DNA from: Thamnaconus septentrionalis
Lineage: Eukaryota; Chordata; Actinopteri; Tetraodontiformes; Monacanthidae
DNA length: 64,000 nt
Assembly: GCA_009823395.1 (NCBI GenBank)
Contig: CM020519.1
Coordinates: 1,240,001-1,304,000, forward strand
Direction: 5' to 3'
A program made the position numbers and the translations under genes. Of the stretch, positions 1 through 12,600 are shown one piece after another (the first letter of the stretch is position 1; the number at the start of each line of letters is the position of its first letter). The notes under the pieces were generated by a model that was not told where the DNA came from, did not search any database, and was given only the letters and a program-made list of their open reading frames with translations.

Positions 1-143
1 CCCCCAAAAAATATTCTCCTGCTTGTTTTGTCCATTTTATTTGGAAATGTTCCTTTAAATTTTGCGATAAAGTTTTTTTGGATCCAAATCTTTCTCTGCT
101 TCCATTGTTTCAGTCACAGTAAAAACCCACCGGCTCTTTAAAT

Positions 144-207
<64 letters not shown>

Positions 208-410
208 CTGGTCCACAGCTCAAACTGAGGTCATTTTATCCGCTGACGACCAAATGACTCCCACTCAGAGTGTTGTCGTCGTCATCGTTGTGTTGTTTTG
301 TGTTGTGTTGTGTGACTTTACGCTGACAATACACAATATAACAACAATACACAGCTGCTGGCGGGGCTCACGGGGGTTAACGGCGCCCCCTGGCTGTCTT
401 CCCCCTGCAG
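1..410 (+). other. intron sequence upstream of the first exon in the window
   Basis: No coding signal is visible. The stretch contains a (GT)n microsatellite at about 146-205 and ends in the acceptor CCCCCTGCAG at 401-410. The next exon begins in phase 1, so at least one coding exon, expected to carry the signal peptide, lies further upstream. Confidence 0.7.
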
Positions 411-1156
411 TGGCTCCTCCCTCCAACCTGAGGTTCAGGATCCTGAACGAGAACACGGTGCAGATGTTGTGGGTCCGGCCCGCCTCCAGGATCCAGGGCT
501 ACAGGATCCAGGTCACCTCCGACACAGGTGAGTGCCTGCCCCCCCACCTGGCCAGGCTCCACCCCCCCCATCTCGCTAGGCTCCACCCACCCCATCTGGC
601 CAGACTCCACCCCCCAGCTGCTCAGTGCGAGTTTTCTTCCAGGTTAATGACCTCCTTCTCCTCCTGCTGCTCTCCTCCCCTCCTCCTCCACCTGCTCCTC
701 CCTCCTCCTCCTTCTCCTCCTCCTCTTCTTCCTTCTCCAAACTCCCCCCTCTCCCTCCTTCCTCCTCTTCCTCCCCCTCCTTATCCTCCTCCTCCTGCTG
801 CTCCTCCTGCTGCTCCCCCTCCTCCTCCTCCTCCTGCTCCTCCCTCCTCCTCCTCCTCCTCCTGCTCCTCCTGCTCCTCCTCCTCCTCCTCCTCCTCCTC
901 CTCCTCCTCCTCCTCTTCCTCTCCCTCTTTATTCCCCTCTTCCTGCTCCACCTGCTGCTCCTCCTCCTCCTCCTCCTCCTCCTCCTCCTCCTCCTCCACC
1001 TCCTTCCTGCAGAGGAGGTGGTGAAGGAGCTGACTCTTCCTGCGACGGCCACCAGGACGTCCATCTCTGACCTCAGTGCAGACGTGGACTACGTGGTCAC
1101 CATCACCTCCTACTCCGGCTCTGAGGAGAGTCTGCCAATCAGCGGCCAGATCACAC
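411..1156 (+). CDS. col12a1: col12a1 FN3 domain 1 (two exons)
   Basis: The exons are 411-527 and 1013-1156, split by a polypyrimidine-rich intron. The first encodes the A, B and C strands starting [10 protein letters not shown], with the FN3 core tryptophan seen as MLWVRP. The second encodes the rest, with the FN3 tyrosine-corner motif [12 protein letters not shown]. Both outer borders are phase 1. In collagen XII this is the N-terminal FN3 that precedes VWA1, and this order is kept here. The second acceptor is CTGCAG at 1007-1012. Confidence 0.9.
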
Positions 1157-2600
1157 GTGAGTCACGCAGGAGCTCGGCCAATCAGAGCCCTCCGTCTCTT
1201 CACTCACTCAACCGCCTGGGTGTGTCTTCCAGTGGAGTCCAGCGGTGGAGGAGCGTCCAGAGGACCATCCAGGAAGCCCAGCACCTCCGTCAGTAAGTTT
1301 GCAAGGTCATCTGATGACATCACTTCCTGTTGGGGGTGGCGGTGCACGACCGCGGCTCAGTATTGCCGCTGTTTTGACTGGCCAAGACCAACCACGCTAG
1401 CTGAGGCTAGTCACGCTAGCCAAGGCTACTGATGCTAGCCAAGGCTAGCCACGCTAGCCAAGGCTACTGATGCTAGCCAAGGCTAGCCACGCTAGCCAAG
1501 GCTACTGATGCTAGCCAAGGCTACCGATGCTAGCCAAGGCTAACCATGCTAGCCTAGGATAGCCATGCTAGCCAAGGCTACTGATCCTAGCCAAGCCTGT
1601 TCATGCTAGCCAAGACTACTGATGCTGGACAAGGCTAGTCACGCTAGCCAAGGCTAACCGTGCTCTCCAAGGCTAACCCCCCCCCTCTCCTCCCAGAATG
1701 CTCGGCGGGCGCTGTGGCCGACCTGCTCTTCCTATTGGACGGCTCCTGGAGCGTCGGCCGCGGCAACTTCAAGCTGCTGCGCGGCTTGGTGGCGGCCGTG
1801 GCCACCGCCTTCCAGGTGGGCGAGGACAAGACCCGGGTGGGCGTGGTCCAGTACGGCGACGATGCTCGCACCGAGTTCAGCCTCAACAGTCACATGACCC
1901 GGCCGGCGCTGCTTCGCGCCATCGGCTCGCTGGCGTACAAAGGAGGCGGGACCAGGACAGGTGACCTTTGTTGACCTTCAGACTAGAACACACCTGTTGA
2001 TAAAGACTGGAAGTACGTTGTTTGGTATAAAGTAAAAACACATCATCGTTGATATTTTCTACCTTACTAGAGAAAAACATTGTGTCTTATTTTTTTTTCC
2101 TAGGATGGCAAACAAACACAATGAGATTATACAACCTTTAATATTTATATTTGCTGTTTTAAAACGAGTTTCTTTCCCAACTCTAACCACAAACGAGACC
2201 GTGAGTGACTTGAGTGCTGAGCGCCACCTACAGGCTCTGACTTCTCCTGCCCCGACCCCCCAGGCGAGGCCCTGGACCTGGTCCTCAGGACCTCCTTCAG
2301 CGAGGCCTCTGGCGGCCGACCAGACTTCCCCAAGGTGCTGCTGCTGGTGACGGACGGCCGCTCGGACGACCAGCTGGAGGTCCAGGCCAGGCAGCTCCGA
2401 GGCCGAGGGGTGGAGATCTTCGTCCTGGGTGGGTCTTCACGCCTCCTCCTCCTCCTCCTCCTCCTCCTCCACTGAGCAGAATTCCGTCTTCAGTCTTTCC
2501 ACACCCTGACAGACGGACGGAACCGCCCGCCGCCGTTGTTGTTGTTACTATGGAGACGGAAAGTGTTTGGCCGGCCGAGACTCTCAGGAACCGGCAGGAA

Positions 2601-2656
<56 letters not shown>

Positions 2657-2805
2657 TCAGGGACAAGACGTCCAGCCGTGAGAAACATCCTGGAGCTTAG
2701 AAATATTAATCCACCTACTCACCTACGATGAGTCTGTGAAGAACCTCTGGGGTTCTGTGGTCCTGCAGGAGCTGCTGAAGGTTCTCAGTAGAAGTCACAG
2801 TGCTT

Positions 2806-2864
<59 letters not shown>

Positions 2865-5800
2865 TTCCTATTTACTGGCTGTGAGCTCAGAGTTTCCAGC
2901 CTGGGAGAAAACAAAGACGTGAACTGTTGCTGATCAGCTGCAGAACATGGAAACAACTGTTCCACATCAGAAGGTTCTAGACTGCAGCTCTGCTACTATT
3001 TATGGGCCTGGATTAGCTTCATGCTTGAGGTCCAACAGGCAGTGAGGTTCTCATTAGGCTGCAGACGTCCTCCAGCTGGTTTCATCTTCATGACTCAAGA
3101 GTTTTTTCTTCTCTGTTCTTTGGTTTCTGTGCAGGCGTCCAGCAGGCTGATGAGGAGGAGATGAAGCTGGTGGCCTCCAGGCCTTACAAGACTCACATCT
3201 TCAGTGTGGCCACCTTCCAGGACCTCAAGAACATCCAGGAGGAGCTCGTCACTCGGCTGTGTGCTGCCGTGGATGAGCAGCTCAACTCGCTGGTCAGCGG
3301 TGACGAAGGTGAGCTGGAGCCCAGAACTCCAGGAACCATCCTGGTCTGAACCGTCTGAGCCCCTTCTTCTGGTTCTGGTCCTGGTCCTGGTTCTTCTTCT
3401 TGTTCTGGTCCTGGTCTGAACCTTCTGATCCTCTCGTCCCCTAATGTCCTTCTACTGGTTCTTCTCTTGGTTCTTCTCTCCTCCATGCTGGTCTGAACCT
3501 TTTAAACTTCCATTTTTTCTTCTGGCCCTGCAGCGGTGGAGCCGGCCTCCAACCTCCAAGTCCTGGAGGTGGCCTCCAAGTCTCTGCGGCTGAGTTGGGA
3601 GCCCTCGGTGGGTGAAGCCACGGGCTACAAGGTTCAGATGATCCCCATGACGGCTGCGGAGGACGGGAGCAGCAGGAGGCAGGAGCTGTACGTTGGTCCG
3701 GGCCAGACCTCACTGGTGGTGCGAGACCTTTCTCCAGACGTTGAGTACCAGGTCAACGTGTTCGCCCTGAAGGGCCTGACGCCCAGCGAACCCCTCACAC
3801 TCATGCAGAAGACCCAGCCGATCAAGGTCTCCCTGGGTGAGGAACTTCCCATCCTGCTCCTCCTCCTCCGCCTCTCCTACTACTTGTCTTCCTCCTCCTC
3901 CTGGTCCACCTCCACTTCCTCCTCCATCTCCACCTGTTCCTGCTGACCTCCTGCTCCTTTCCTCCAGAATGTTCTCTGGGCCTGGAGGTCCAGGCCGACG
4001 TGGTCCTCCTGGTGGACGGCTCCTACAGCATCGGTCTGGCCAACTTTGCCAAGGTCCGGGCCTTCCTGGAGGTCCTGGTCAATACCTTTGACATCGGGGA
4101 GGACAAGGTCCGGATCGGCCTGGTCCAGTACAGCCGGGACCCTCACACCGAGTTCTACCTGGACACCCATCACCACCTGGAGGCCGTGGTGGCCGCGGTG
4201 AGGAGCTTCCCCTACCGCGGCGGATCCACCAACACGGGTCGGGCCTTGACCTACGTGCGGGAGAGGGTCCTGCGGGAGTCCCGGGGGGCCCGCACCGGCG
4301 TCCCCCGCGTGGTCATCCTCATCACCGACGGCAAGTCGTCCGACGCCTTCCGGGATCCGGCTGCCCGGCTGAGGAGCTCCGACGTGGAGGTGTTCGCCGT
4401 GGGCGTGAAGGACGCCGTGCGCTCGGAGTTGGAGGCCATCGCCAGCCCGCCGGCCCGCAGCCACGTCTACACCGTGGAGGACTTTGACGCCTTCCAGAGG
4501 ATCTCCAAGGAGCTCACGCAGTCCATCTGCCTGAGGATTGAGCAGGAGCTGCAGCGGCTCAACCAGCTCAGTGAGTAGAAAACCTTCATCTCCACCTCCT
4601 ACTGCACGCCGACGACGCTCCGCTAGAGCTCCTGGTTCAGTTCTTTTAGCGTTCTAGAGTCTTTCTGGTGACAGGAAGAACCTTCTAGAGTTCCAAAGTG
4701 AGTTCTTAAGAAGTTTCAGGGGCCTCACAGACTGATCAGGTGACCAGCAGAAACACTATGGTGCAGAGTCACATGTCCTTCAGCATCCTGGAACCAGCAG
4801 AAACCAAGACTGTTGTGAAGGACTCTAGTGGGTCCTGGACCTTCTGGCCTCCTCCACCTCCTGTGTGAAGGTCAGGGTTCGGTTCCTCTGGTTGCTCTGG
4901 TTGAGTTCCTCCAGACTCTGATGGAGTCACCTCTGGGTTGTGGTGGTGCTGAGGAGAGTCTTGGCTGAAGTTCATGGCGAGGAGCCAGAAACGAACTCAC
5001 TCTTCTGACTCTTTGTTTGAAACTCTGCTTCTGATTGGACGCTGGAAACTCAATCACCGTTTATTATTCATCTCTGTCTGTCATCAAACGACTGATTGTC
5101 GTTTGATGACAAAAAAATAAATCTGCCACTCGTCGCCTCGGCCATGTGGGCGGGCTTTGTGGGCGTGGCCGGCAGAAGCTTCCAGGCGCTGGTGGACGTG
5201 TGAGGAGCTTTAATGTGACTTTTCCAGGCGTGTTGTTCTCAATGTGTTCAGCACATGTTTCCTCCGTTTGATCTGGAAGCAGCAGAGGAGAAGAAGTGGG
5301 TCAGACAGCCGCCGTCACCCCGAACCTGCTGAACCAGACCAGACCAGACCAGACCAGGCCAGACCTGTCTGTCTGTCTGTCTGTCTGTCTGTCAGGTGCA
5401 TTGTGGGTGATGGGCTGACGGCTGTTGCGTCAGCTCCTCTGGGAGTGGCTCCCTCTGTTGGCCAGGAGGTGGAGAACATGCTCCTTCTCCCTAACCCTGC
5501 TCCTCCTGCTCCTGCTCCTCCTTCACCTCCAGCTAGAAGCTCCTGATGGTGGTGACGAGATTTTGGAACTGCTGAAGATGTGGAATGTCAAGTGGTTCCA
5601 GACCAGCGCTGTGATTTATGACTCCGCCTCCTCAGAGGAGCTTACTCTTCTTCAGTGGTGCCTAGGGTTCTGATCGGGTCTGTCCGGGTTCAGCTGACCT
5701 TCAACCTTCTTCTTCTTCTCCTCCTCCTCCTCCTCCTCCTCTGTGCAGGGCTGCTCCAGCCCAGGGCCCTCACCTTCTCCGACGTGTCCTCCAGGAGCTT

Positions 5801-6975
5801 CAGGACCTCCTGGGAGATGGATCCCAGCGCCGACCTGGAGTCCTTCCTGGTCCAGTTCCGACCGGCAGACAACCCCGACGCCCACTGGGTGGTGCTGTCT
5901 GTGCCGGGTGGCGAGCGCAGCGCCCTGCTGCCGCACATGCAGCCTCTCACCCGCTACCTGGTGGAGGTCCAGGCCCAGTACCCCAAAGGCTCAAGTCTTC
6001 CAACCAGCGGCCAGGAGACCACGACAGAAGGTACTTGAAGGAGGCTCCGCCCCTGTCTCCCCATCCTCACCCCCCCCGCCCCGACCCCTCTGACTCGTCT
6101 GTCTGTCTGTCTGCAGAACGCGGCTCCGTCAGGAACCTCCAGGTGTCCCAGGAGACCACCAACAGCTTCAGGGTCTCCTGGCAACCGGCACCCGGAGACG
6201 TCACCCGCTACCGCCTGTCCTACCGCCCCCTGGAGGAGGAGGAGCTCCAGGGGTCAGAGGTCACCACGTCCGGCCCGGAGACGGAGGCGGTATTGACGGG
6301 GCTCCGCCCCCAGACCACCTACCGGGTCACCGTCACCCCCGAGTACCAGAGTGGAGCCGGAGAACCGCTGGAGGTCGACGGCACCACCAAAGAAGGTCAG
6401 CACAGCTTCCAGAGTCCAACCTGTAGGGGGCAGTAGAGGCGGAGGGTCCGGCTTGAGCTTCACACAGCAGGGGGAGGAGCCTGGAGAGCTGTGGGATAAT
6501 CCTTCAGAGCTGTAGGAGGAGTCAGCAGAGCAGTAGGAGGAGCCAGCTGTAGACCTTCTAGCAGGAGTCACTTTCTTCCCACATCTCTTGGCCTTCAGTG
6601 GCCACTCAGAGGTCATCAGAAGGTCAGCGAGGTGGATCAGTGACTCAGTGACTCAGTGACTCATTCCTCTTCATGTCTTGCCACTGAGGAGTTGCATGAA
6701 CTTGTCCGACCTGACGTACTGGTCAGCAGCTCAGAGGCGACCAGGCTGGACATCACAGCACCTCCTGTCCTACCTGGAGTTACCCTGGAGTTCTGCTGGA
6801 GTCAGCAGTCTTCTCACATCTTCTCACATCTTCTCACATCTTCTCACACATCTGCTGCAGCGACTCCAAAACCACCAACACTTTATTTTTTCCAGCCGCT
6901 GGTTCCTGAAGATCAGCTGGAGGCTAGACTGTGGTTCACACTCCTGGTCTAAGCTGTGGAGGATCATCATCATCG

Positions 6976-7011
<36 letters not shown>

Positions 7012-8874
7012 ACATTAGAACTGCTTCTCTTGCTCCTGTATCCTGGAAACATCCAGCTTTGTCTGCTGCAGCTTCAGGCTCCAGTCAGAAGAAGATCAGT
7101 CTGGAGGAAACATCTGGCTGGACTCTGAGCTTCTCACACTGGTTTCCAGTCCTCAGCCTCAGTTTCAGACTCCAGCTGCAGGATTTCTGCTCTGGTCTGA
7201 TCCTGCAGGAAACAGGCGGAGATGTTTGGAGACGTCACATCATGGAACAAGGGGATCTTGGAGAACTTGAATTCTGATGCCGGTCCAAACCAGGTTGGTT
7301 TGAAGGAGGTCCACCTTTAGTGCCCCAGTGTCTTAGACGTTCCTCCAGGTTCCTCCTAGTTCCTCCTGGTTCCTCCAGGTCCCCCATGGTTGCTGCTAGT
7401 TCCTTTAGGTTCCTCCAGGTTCCTCCGAGTTCCTCCTGGTTCCTCCAGATTCCGTGTCTTTGCTCCTGCTCAGCTCTGGCTCATAAAGCAGAAATGTCCC
7501 AGAGCTCTTAGTCATGTGTTCCTGCGGTGAGACGTCTAATTATTCCGTCTCCTTGATGGACTTTTAATAGCTTCCATCTTTGAAAACACTCTCATCTGCC
7601 AGAAGGTCCAAACGGCTCCTCGGTTCCTCAGAGTCCTCCTCCACTCAGCCAGGTGACCTTCTTGTCTTGCAGACGGAGGTCCTCCCACCCAGCTGGTCAC
7701 CAGCGACGTCACCGACTCCAGCTTCGTGGCCTCCTGGACGGCGGCGCCCGGCGACGTGCGGAGCTACCGGGTCCGCTGGCAGTCGCAGTTCACCGGCGAG
7801 AACGGCGAGACCACGGTGCCGGGTCACATGACCAGGGCGGAGCTACGGCCGCTGAGCCCCGAGACCCCCTACCGGGTGTCCGTGGTCGCCACATACCAGA
7901 ACAAGGACAGCGAGCCGCTGAGCGGGCTGGAGACCACCGATGGTAAGGAGCACTGGGAGCACTGGGAACGCTGGGAACGCTGGGGACACTGGGGACACTG
8001 GGAGCACTGGGAGCACTGGGAGCACTGGGAGCACTGGGAGCACTGGGAACGCTGGGAACGCAGGGGTCACTGGGAGCACTGGGAACACTGGGAGACACTG
8101 GGGACACTGGGAACACTGGGAGCACTGGGAGCACTGGGAGCACTGGGAACACTAGGGACAGTGGGAGCACTGGGAACGCTGGGGACGCTGGGGACAGTGG
8201 GAACACTGGGAGCACTGCTGGGCCAATGGGGACACAGTAAGAACACTTGGGATACTGGGAGTATCCCAAAACACGGAGTGACACGATAACTTAAAAATAA
8301 TGTATGAGCTAACTAGCATTAGCACAGCTGAGAGACATCTTCGCTAACGGCTAACGGCTAGGGGTACAGAGGAGCTGCGTCAGTTCTATCTTTCTGTCCA
8401 CAAACTAAACATTCCTCCCACTTTGCTCCCTCCAGATGAGCGTTAGCTTTAGCGTTAGCGTTAGCCTGACCTTGCGCAATCTTCCTCAAGGTCGAGCGTT
8501 TCGAAGTCTTTTTCACACACAGCAGCTGCGACTAAACAGAGAGCTGGAGGTTAAACAGAGTGACATCTGCAGGGCCGGAGGAGTCGGTGCAGGAACCGAC
8601 TCTTCTCCTGCTCCTTCTCCTTCTCCTCCTTCTTCTTCTCCTTCTCCTCCTTCTTCTTCTTCTTCTTCTTCTTCTTCTTCTTCTCCTCCTTCTTCTTCTT
8701 CTTCTTCTTCTTCTCCTCCTCCTCCTCTTCAGTTTCTCCAGTGACCTTTTCTTCTTCTTTAACTGCTTGTTTCCTGCTTTTTAAAGACTTTGACGCGCCG
8801 AGCGACGGCCCAACAGATGGCACCAGGGAACAAACGCTGCCTGTAAATGTCAACACATTCCCCAGATCCTCAGA

Positions 8875-8941
<67 letters not shown>

Positions 8942-9243
8942 CGCGTGCGTGGGGAAGCAGACAGCCCACCCAACACAAGCAGACTCAGTTTGTTTGCACT
9001 TCCTGCTCTGAAGAGCCTGGTCTCCGCTGCCCAGTAAACCCAGTAAACCCCCCCCCCACCAGATTGTTGTATACACACAACTCCCTGGTGATGCACACGT
9101 CTCTGTCATGACTCGCATTGCAGAGTCATGAGAGTTCACGCTCCGTCTTCCTGCAGGGCTGCAGGAAAATGTGGTTCCTGTGCAGTTCCTGGGAGATGAT
9201 GTGCTGCTGGCTGGCTGGAGGTGTGACTCAGCAGAAAGCGACG

Positions 9244-9283
<40 letters not shown>

Positions 9284-9594
9284 CCAGACTGACGACTGAT
9301 CTCCTAGCGGCTGCGCATTTAAATATAATTGTAGCCTTGGATTCTCCAGCGAGCCCACGGCCCAGCGTTTGGTTTCACCTTCACGCAGGCAGCACAAACC
9401 AGAAGTGACAGAGTTCTGGTCCGGCGGAAAGAAGAAGAAATGGCTTTCAGACGCAGTGAGAGGAGTGAAGTCAGAGTTCTGGAAGGAAGTTCTGTCCAAT
9501 TGCAAATGTTTTCGTGCTCTGCAATCAAGCTTTACTCTGAGAGCATTTCTATGCAGTTTAGCAAACTGATTGGTGAGTAACAACAGGCAGAGGT

Positions 9595-9626
<32 letters not shown>

Positions 9627-12600
9627 CCAGAACAACAAATGGCCGTGACGGGTTCAGCAAATGTCTGCCAGACAAAGGCGCAAGATGTTGACGAGCAGTT
9701 TTTAAACAGTCAACAATAAAAATGAGAGAAGTTTGCTAGCGGTGAAAATTTTTTCACTTATTAAATAAAGTTGCTAACTGAAATATGTAATCATGTCAGC
9801 TGCAGATGTCAACTAGCCGTTAGCAGGCTCTGGTAGTTGCTAACAAGCTGCTAGGCAGCAGCAGATGTTAACTTGTTGTTAGCAGGCTCTGGTAGTTGCT
9901 AACAAGCTGTTAGGAGGCAGCAGATGTCAACCAGCCGCTAGCAGGCTCTGGTAGTTGCTAACCAGCTGCTAGGCAGCAGCAGATGTTAACTATTTTTGGC
10001 AAATATCAGCTAGTCGTTAGCAGCCCGTAGCAGATGTCAATAGAGTTCCCTTAAAATTGTTGTCGTGAACGTGAATTCATTTTCCGTGCAAACTCACGTT
10101 TGTTTCCATAGAGTTTGTGTTAAAAACTGTAATCTACGGAAAACAAAGCTCTTCAAACTCTGTGAACCACAGATTTTTTTTGACAGCCTATTTTAAGCCA
10201 TGATTTCCCACTACTGGCGAGCCACTGAGCCTCGTGATGGTCACGGCCCCGAGCACTGCCGGAGGCCTCCTTTTATTTTTCTGAATGAAAGTAGCTAGCT
10301 GGCTGTTAGCGTCTCTTGCTGATGGTCTCCACTGACGGACCTTCTCTCCTTTCTCGCCCCCCTCAGCCTCGGCGGCTAACAAGCGGCTGACCGTGTCGGA
10401 CGAGACCACCAGCAGCATGAGGGTTTCGTGGGCGGCGGCGCCGGGCCGAGTCAGCCACTACCGCCTGAGGCACGTCCCCAGCGGCGGAGGGCGGGAGGTG
10501 TCCCTGAAGGTCCCGGGGACCTCCGTGGTGCTGCAGCGGCTGCGACCCCTGACCTCCTACGACATCACCGTCCACCCCATCTACAAGCGCGGGGAAGGAA
10601 AAGCAAGGCAAGGAGTAGGAACGACACGTACGTTGCTCCACCATTCAACCTCTCTGACAGACGCAGCAACCTTCTCACCTTCTCACACCTCCACCCACAC
10701 ACCAGCAGCGTTTTTTTTTATTGCCATATTTTAGGTTTTTGCACAATTCCAGGGCTCATGGAAACACAATTCCGATGTGTTTTTAATACAAATGGCAATA
10801 AATTAAATCTGAAATCGAAAGACAAGATTCCTGAAGAACCGTCAGATTTCTTTTGAGTTTGTAGAAGGTCCATTGTGACCTGTGGAAGTGTGAGAACCTC
10901 CGCTAGCTGTGTTTGCTTCCTCCAACCTCTGGACGACACGCTGACTCGAGGAGTCGCGTTGGTCTGGAAACCAACGCGACTCCTCGAGTTCTTCTGCCGC
11001 TTCCGTCACCCTGACGTTCAGCAGGACCCGGTGGACTCACTCCAGACATCCTCCAGGGCCAAGTTCTCCTCACCGTTCCTCTAGCGCACAAACATAAACA
11101 CAGTTTTTAGATCTGCTCTGTGTCGTCGAGCTGGAGGAGACACAGCTGCTGCTTCTGCTGCTGTTGCTGAGGAACATCTCAGCTCACTAAACACACAGCG
11201 CCACCCTCTGGCCGTCCTGGCCTAACAGGTTTCAGTGCTGTGGAATCACGAGAAGATGGATGATGATGATCCGGTGGACTCTGGTGAGGTTTCTCCTGAA
11301 GTTCTGCTCCGGTTCTCTCTGTTTCCAGTGTCTCGCTTCAAGGCTCCTAGGAACCTTCAGACCTCGGAGCCCAGCAAGACCAGCTTCAGGGTCTCCTGGG
11401 ACCCGGCACCCGGCGACGTGAAGGGATACAAGGTGACCTTTCACCCCACGGGCAATGACGTGGACTTGGGGGAGCTGCTGGTCGGCCCCCACGACAGCAC
11501 CGTGGTCCTGGAGGAACTCAGGTGAGCTACCCAGGACCTGGACCTGGAGCTTCAGACCTGGAGCTTCAGGGAGGTCCAGGAAATAGTTTCTGGACCAAGG
11601 CCGTTCTTGCTCCAGACTGACTGACTGACTTTGTTTGTCAAGTTTCACTAAAACATCAAAGATTTTATGACCACGTGTGAAAACCACCAAACCACAAAAA
11701 TCCTTCAGCCAGTTTGAAACCAGATCAAGAAAAAAAAGCATTAATGTCTTCAGTCTGCTGGTTCAGTGTGTTTCTCTCTCATGCTTTTCTCCCGGCGCCC
11801 CCTACAGGGCGGGAACTCGCTACACGGTGGCCGTCTCAGGGATGTTTGAGGGCGGAGAGAGCCTCCCGCTGGCGGGCGAGGAGAAGACCACCCTCTCCGA
11901 CGCCCCGGACCCGCCCCCTCTCAACGCTTTCGGTAAACCACGCCCCCCTCACCCCCACCCCAAGCCTGCCGTTGCTGAGGAGACACGCCCACCTTTTGGA
12001 GACGGCGGCTTGCCTGATTAGCGTCCGGATGCTAATTTTTTTTTTTTTTTTTTTTTGGCGTTTCTCGTCAGAGCCAATCAGAATCACAGCCCCACCCCCT
12101 GCAGCTGTGTGCAGTCATGCAGCTGCGCAGGCCCGATCCAGTCGCGCTAGCCGCTACGTTAGCATTAGCATGGCTGCTGCAGTTTCAGTTTCCCAGCTAG
12201 CTGGTTAGCTCCACTTCTGTTTTCTGAGATTTTTTTTTCCCCTAGGAGGAAACGGGGATAACCACGCCCCCAACTCATTTGATTGGTCACTGCAAAGTCT
12301 CTCAGCAGGTGTTAATCATCATTCTAAATGAAGTTCCTTAAATGACCACTAGGGGATTCATTTCCCCCTCGGTGACTCGAAGGGAAATCAGAGAGACGTC
12401 GCAGGGACCAATCAAAAGAGTTTGGGGCGTGGTTATCTGGCCTCTTGGGCTGCAGCAGGTCAAGCAGTAGAAGAATTTGGCTCCGCCCCCTTCTTCTAGC
12501 TCCTCCTCCTGCCTGGAGGCGTCAGGGCCTCCGGACAGGAGGCACACGGTGGAGCTGCGAGGACGTGCGCCGCCGTCCGTCGCTTCTTGCCGCCTCTTTA

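Noticed and set aside
149..1024. 291-codon open frame across the first exon
   Set aside because: Only the part at 411-527 is coding. The rest translates a (GT)n run and a CTC tract as low-complexity peptide.
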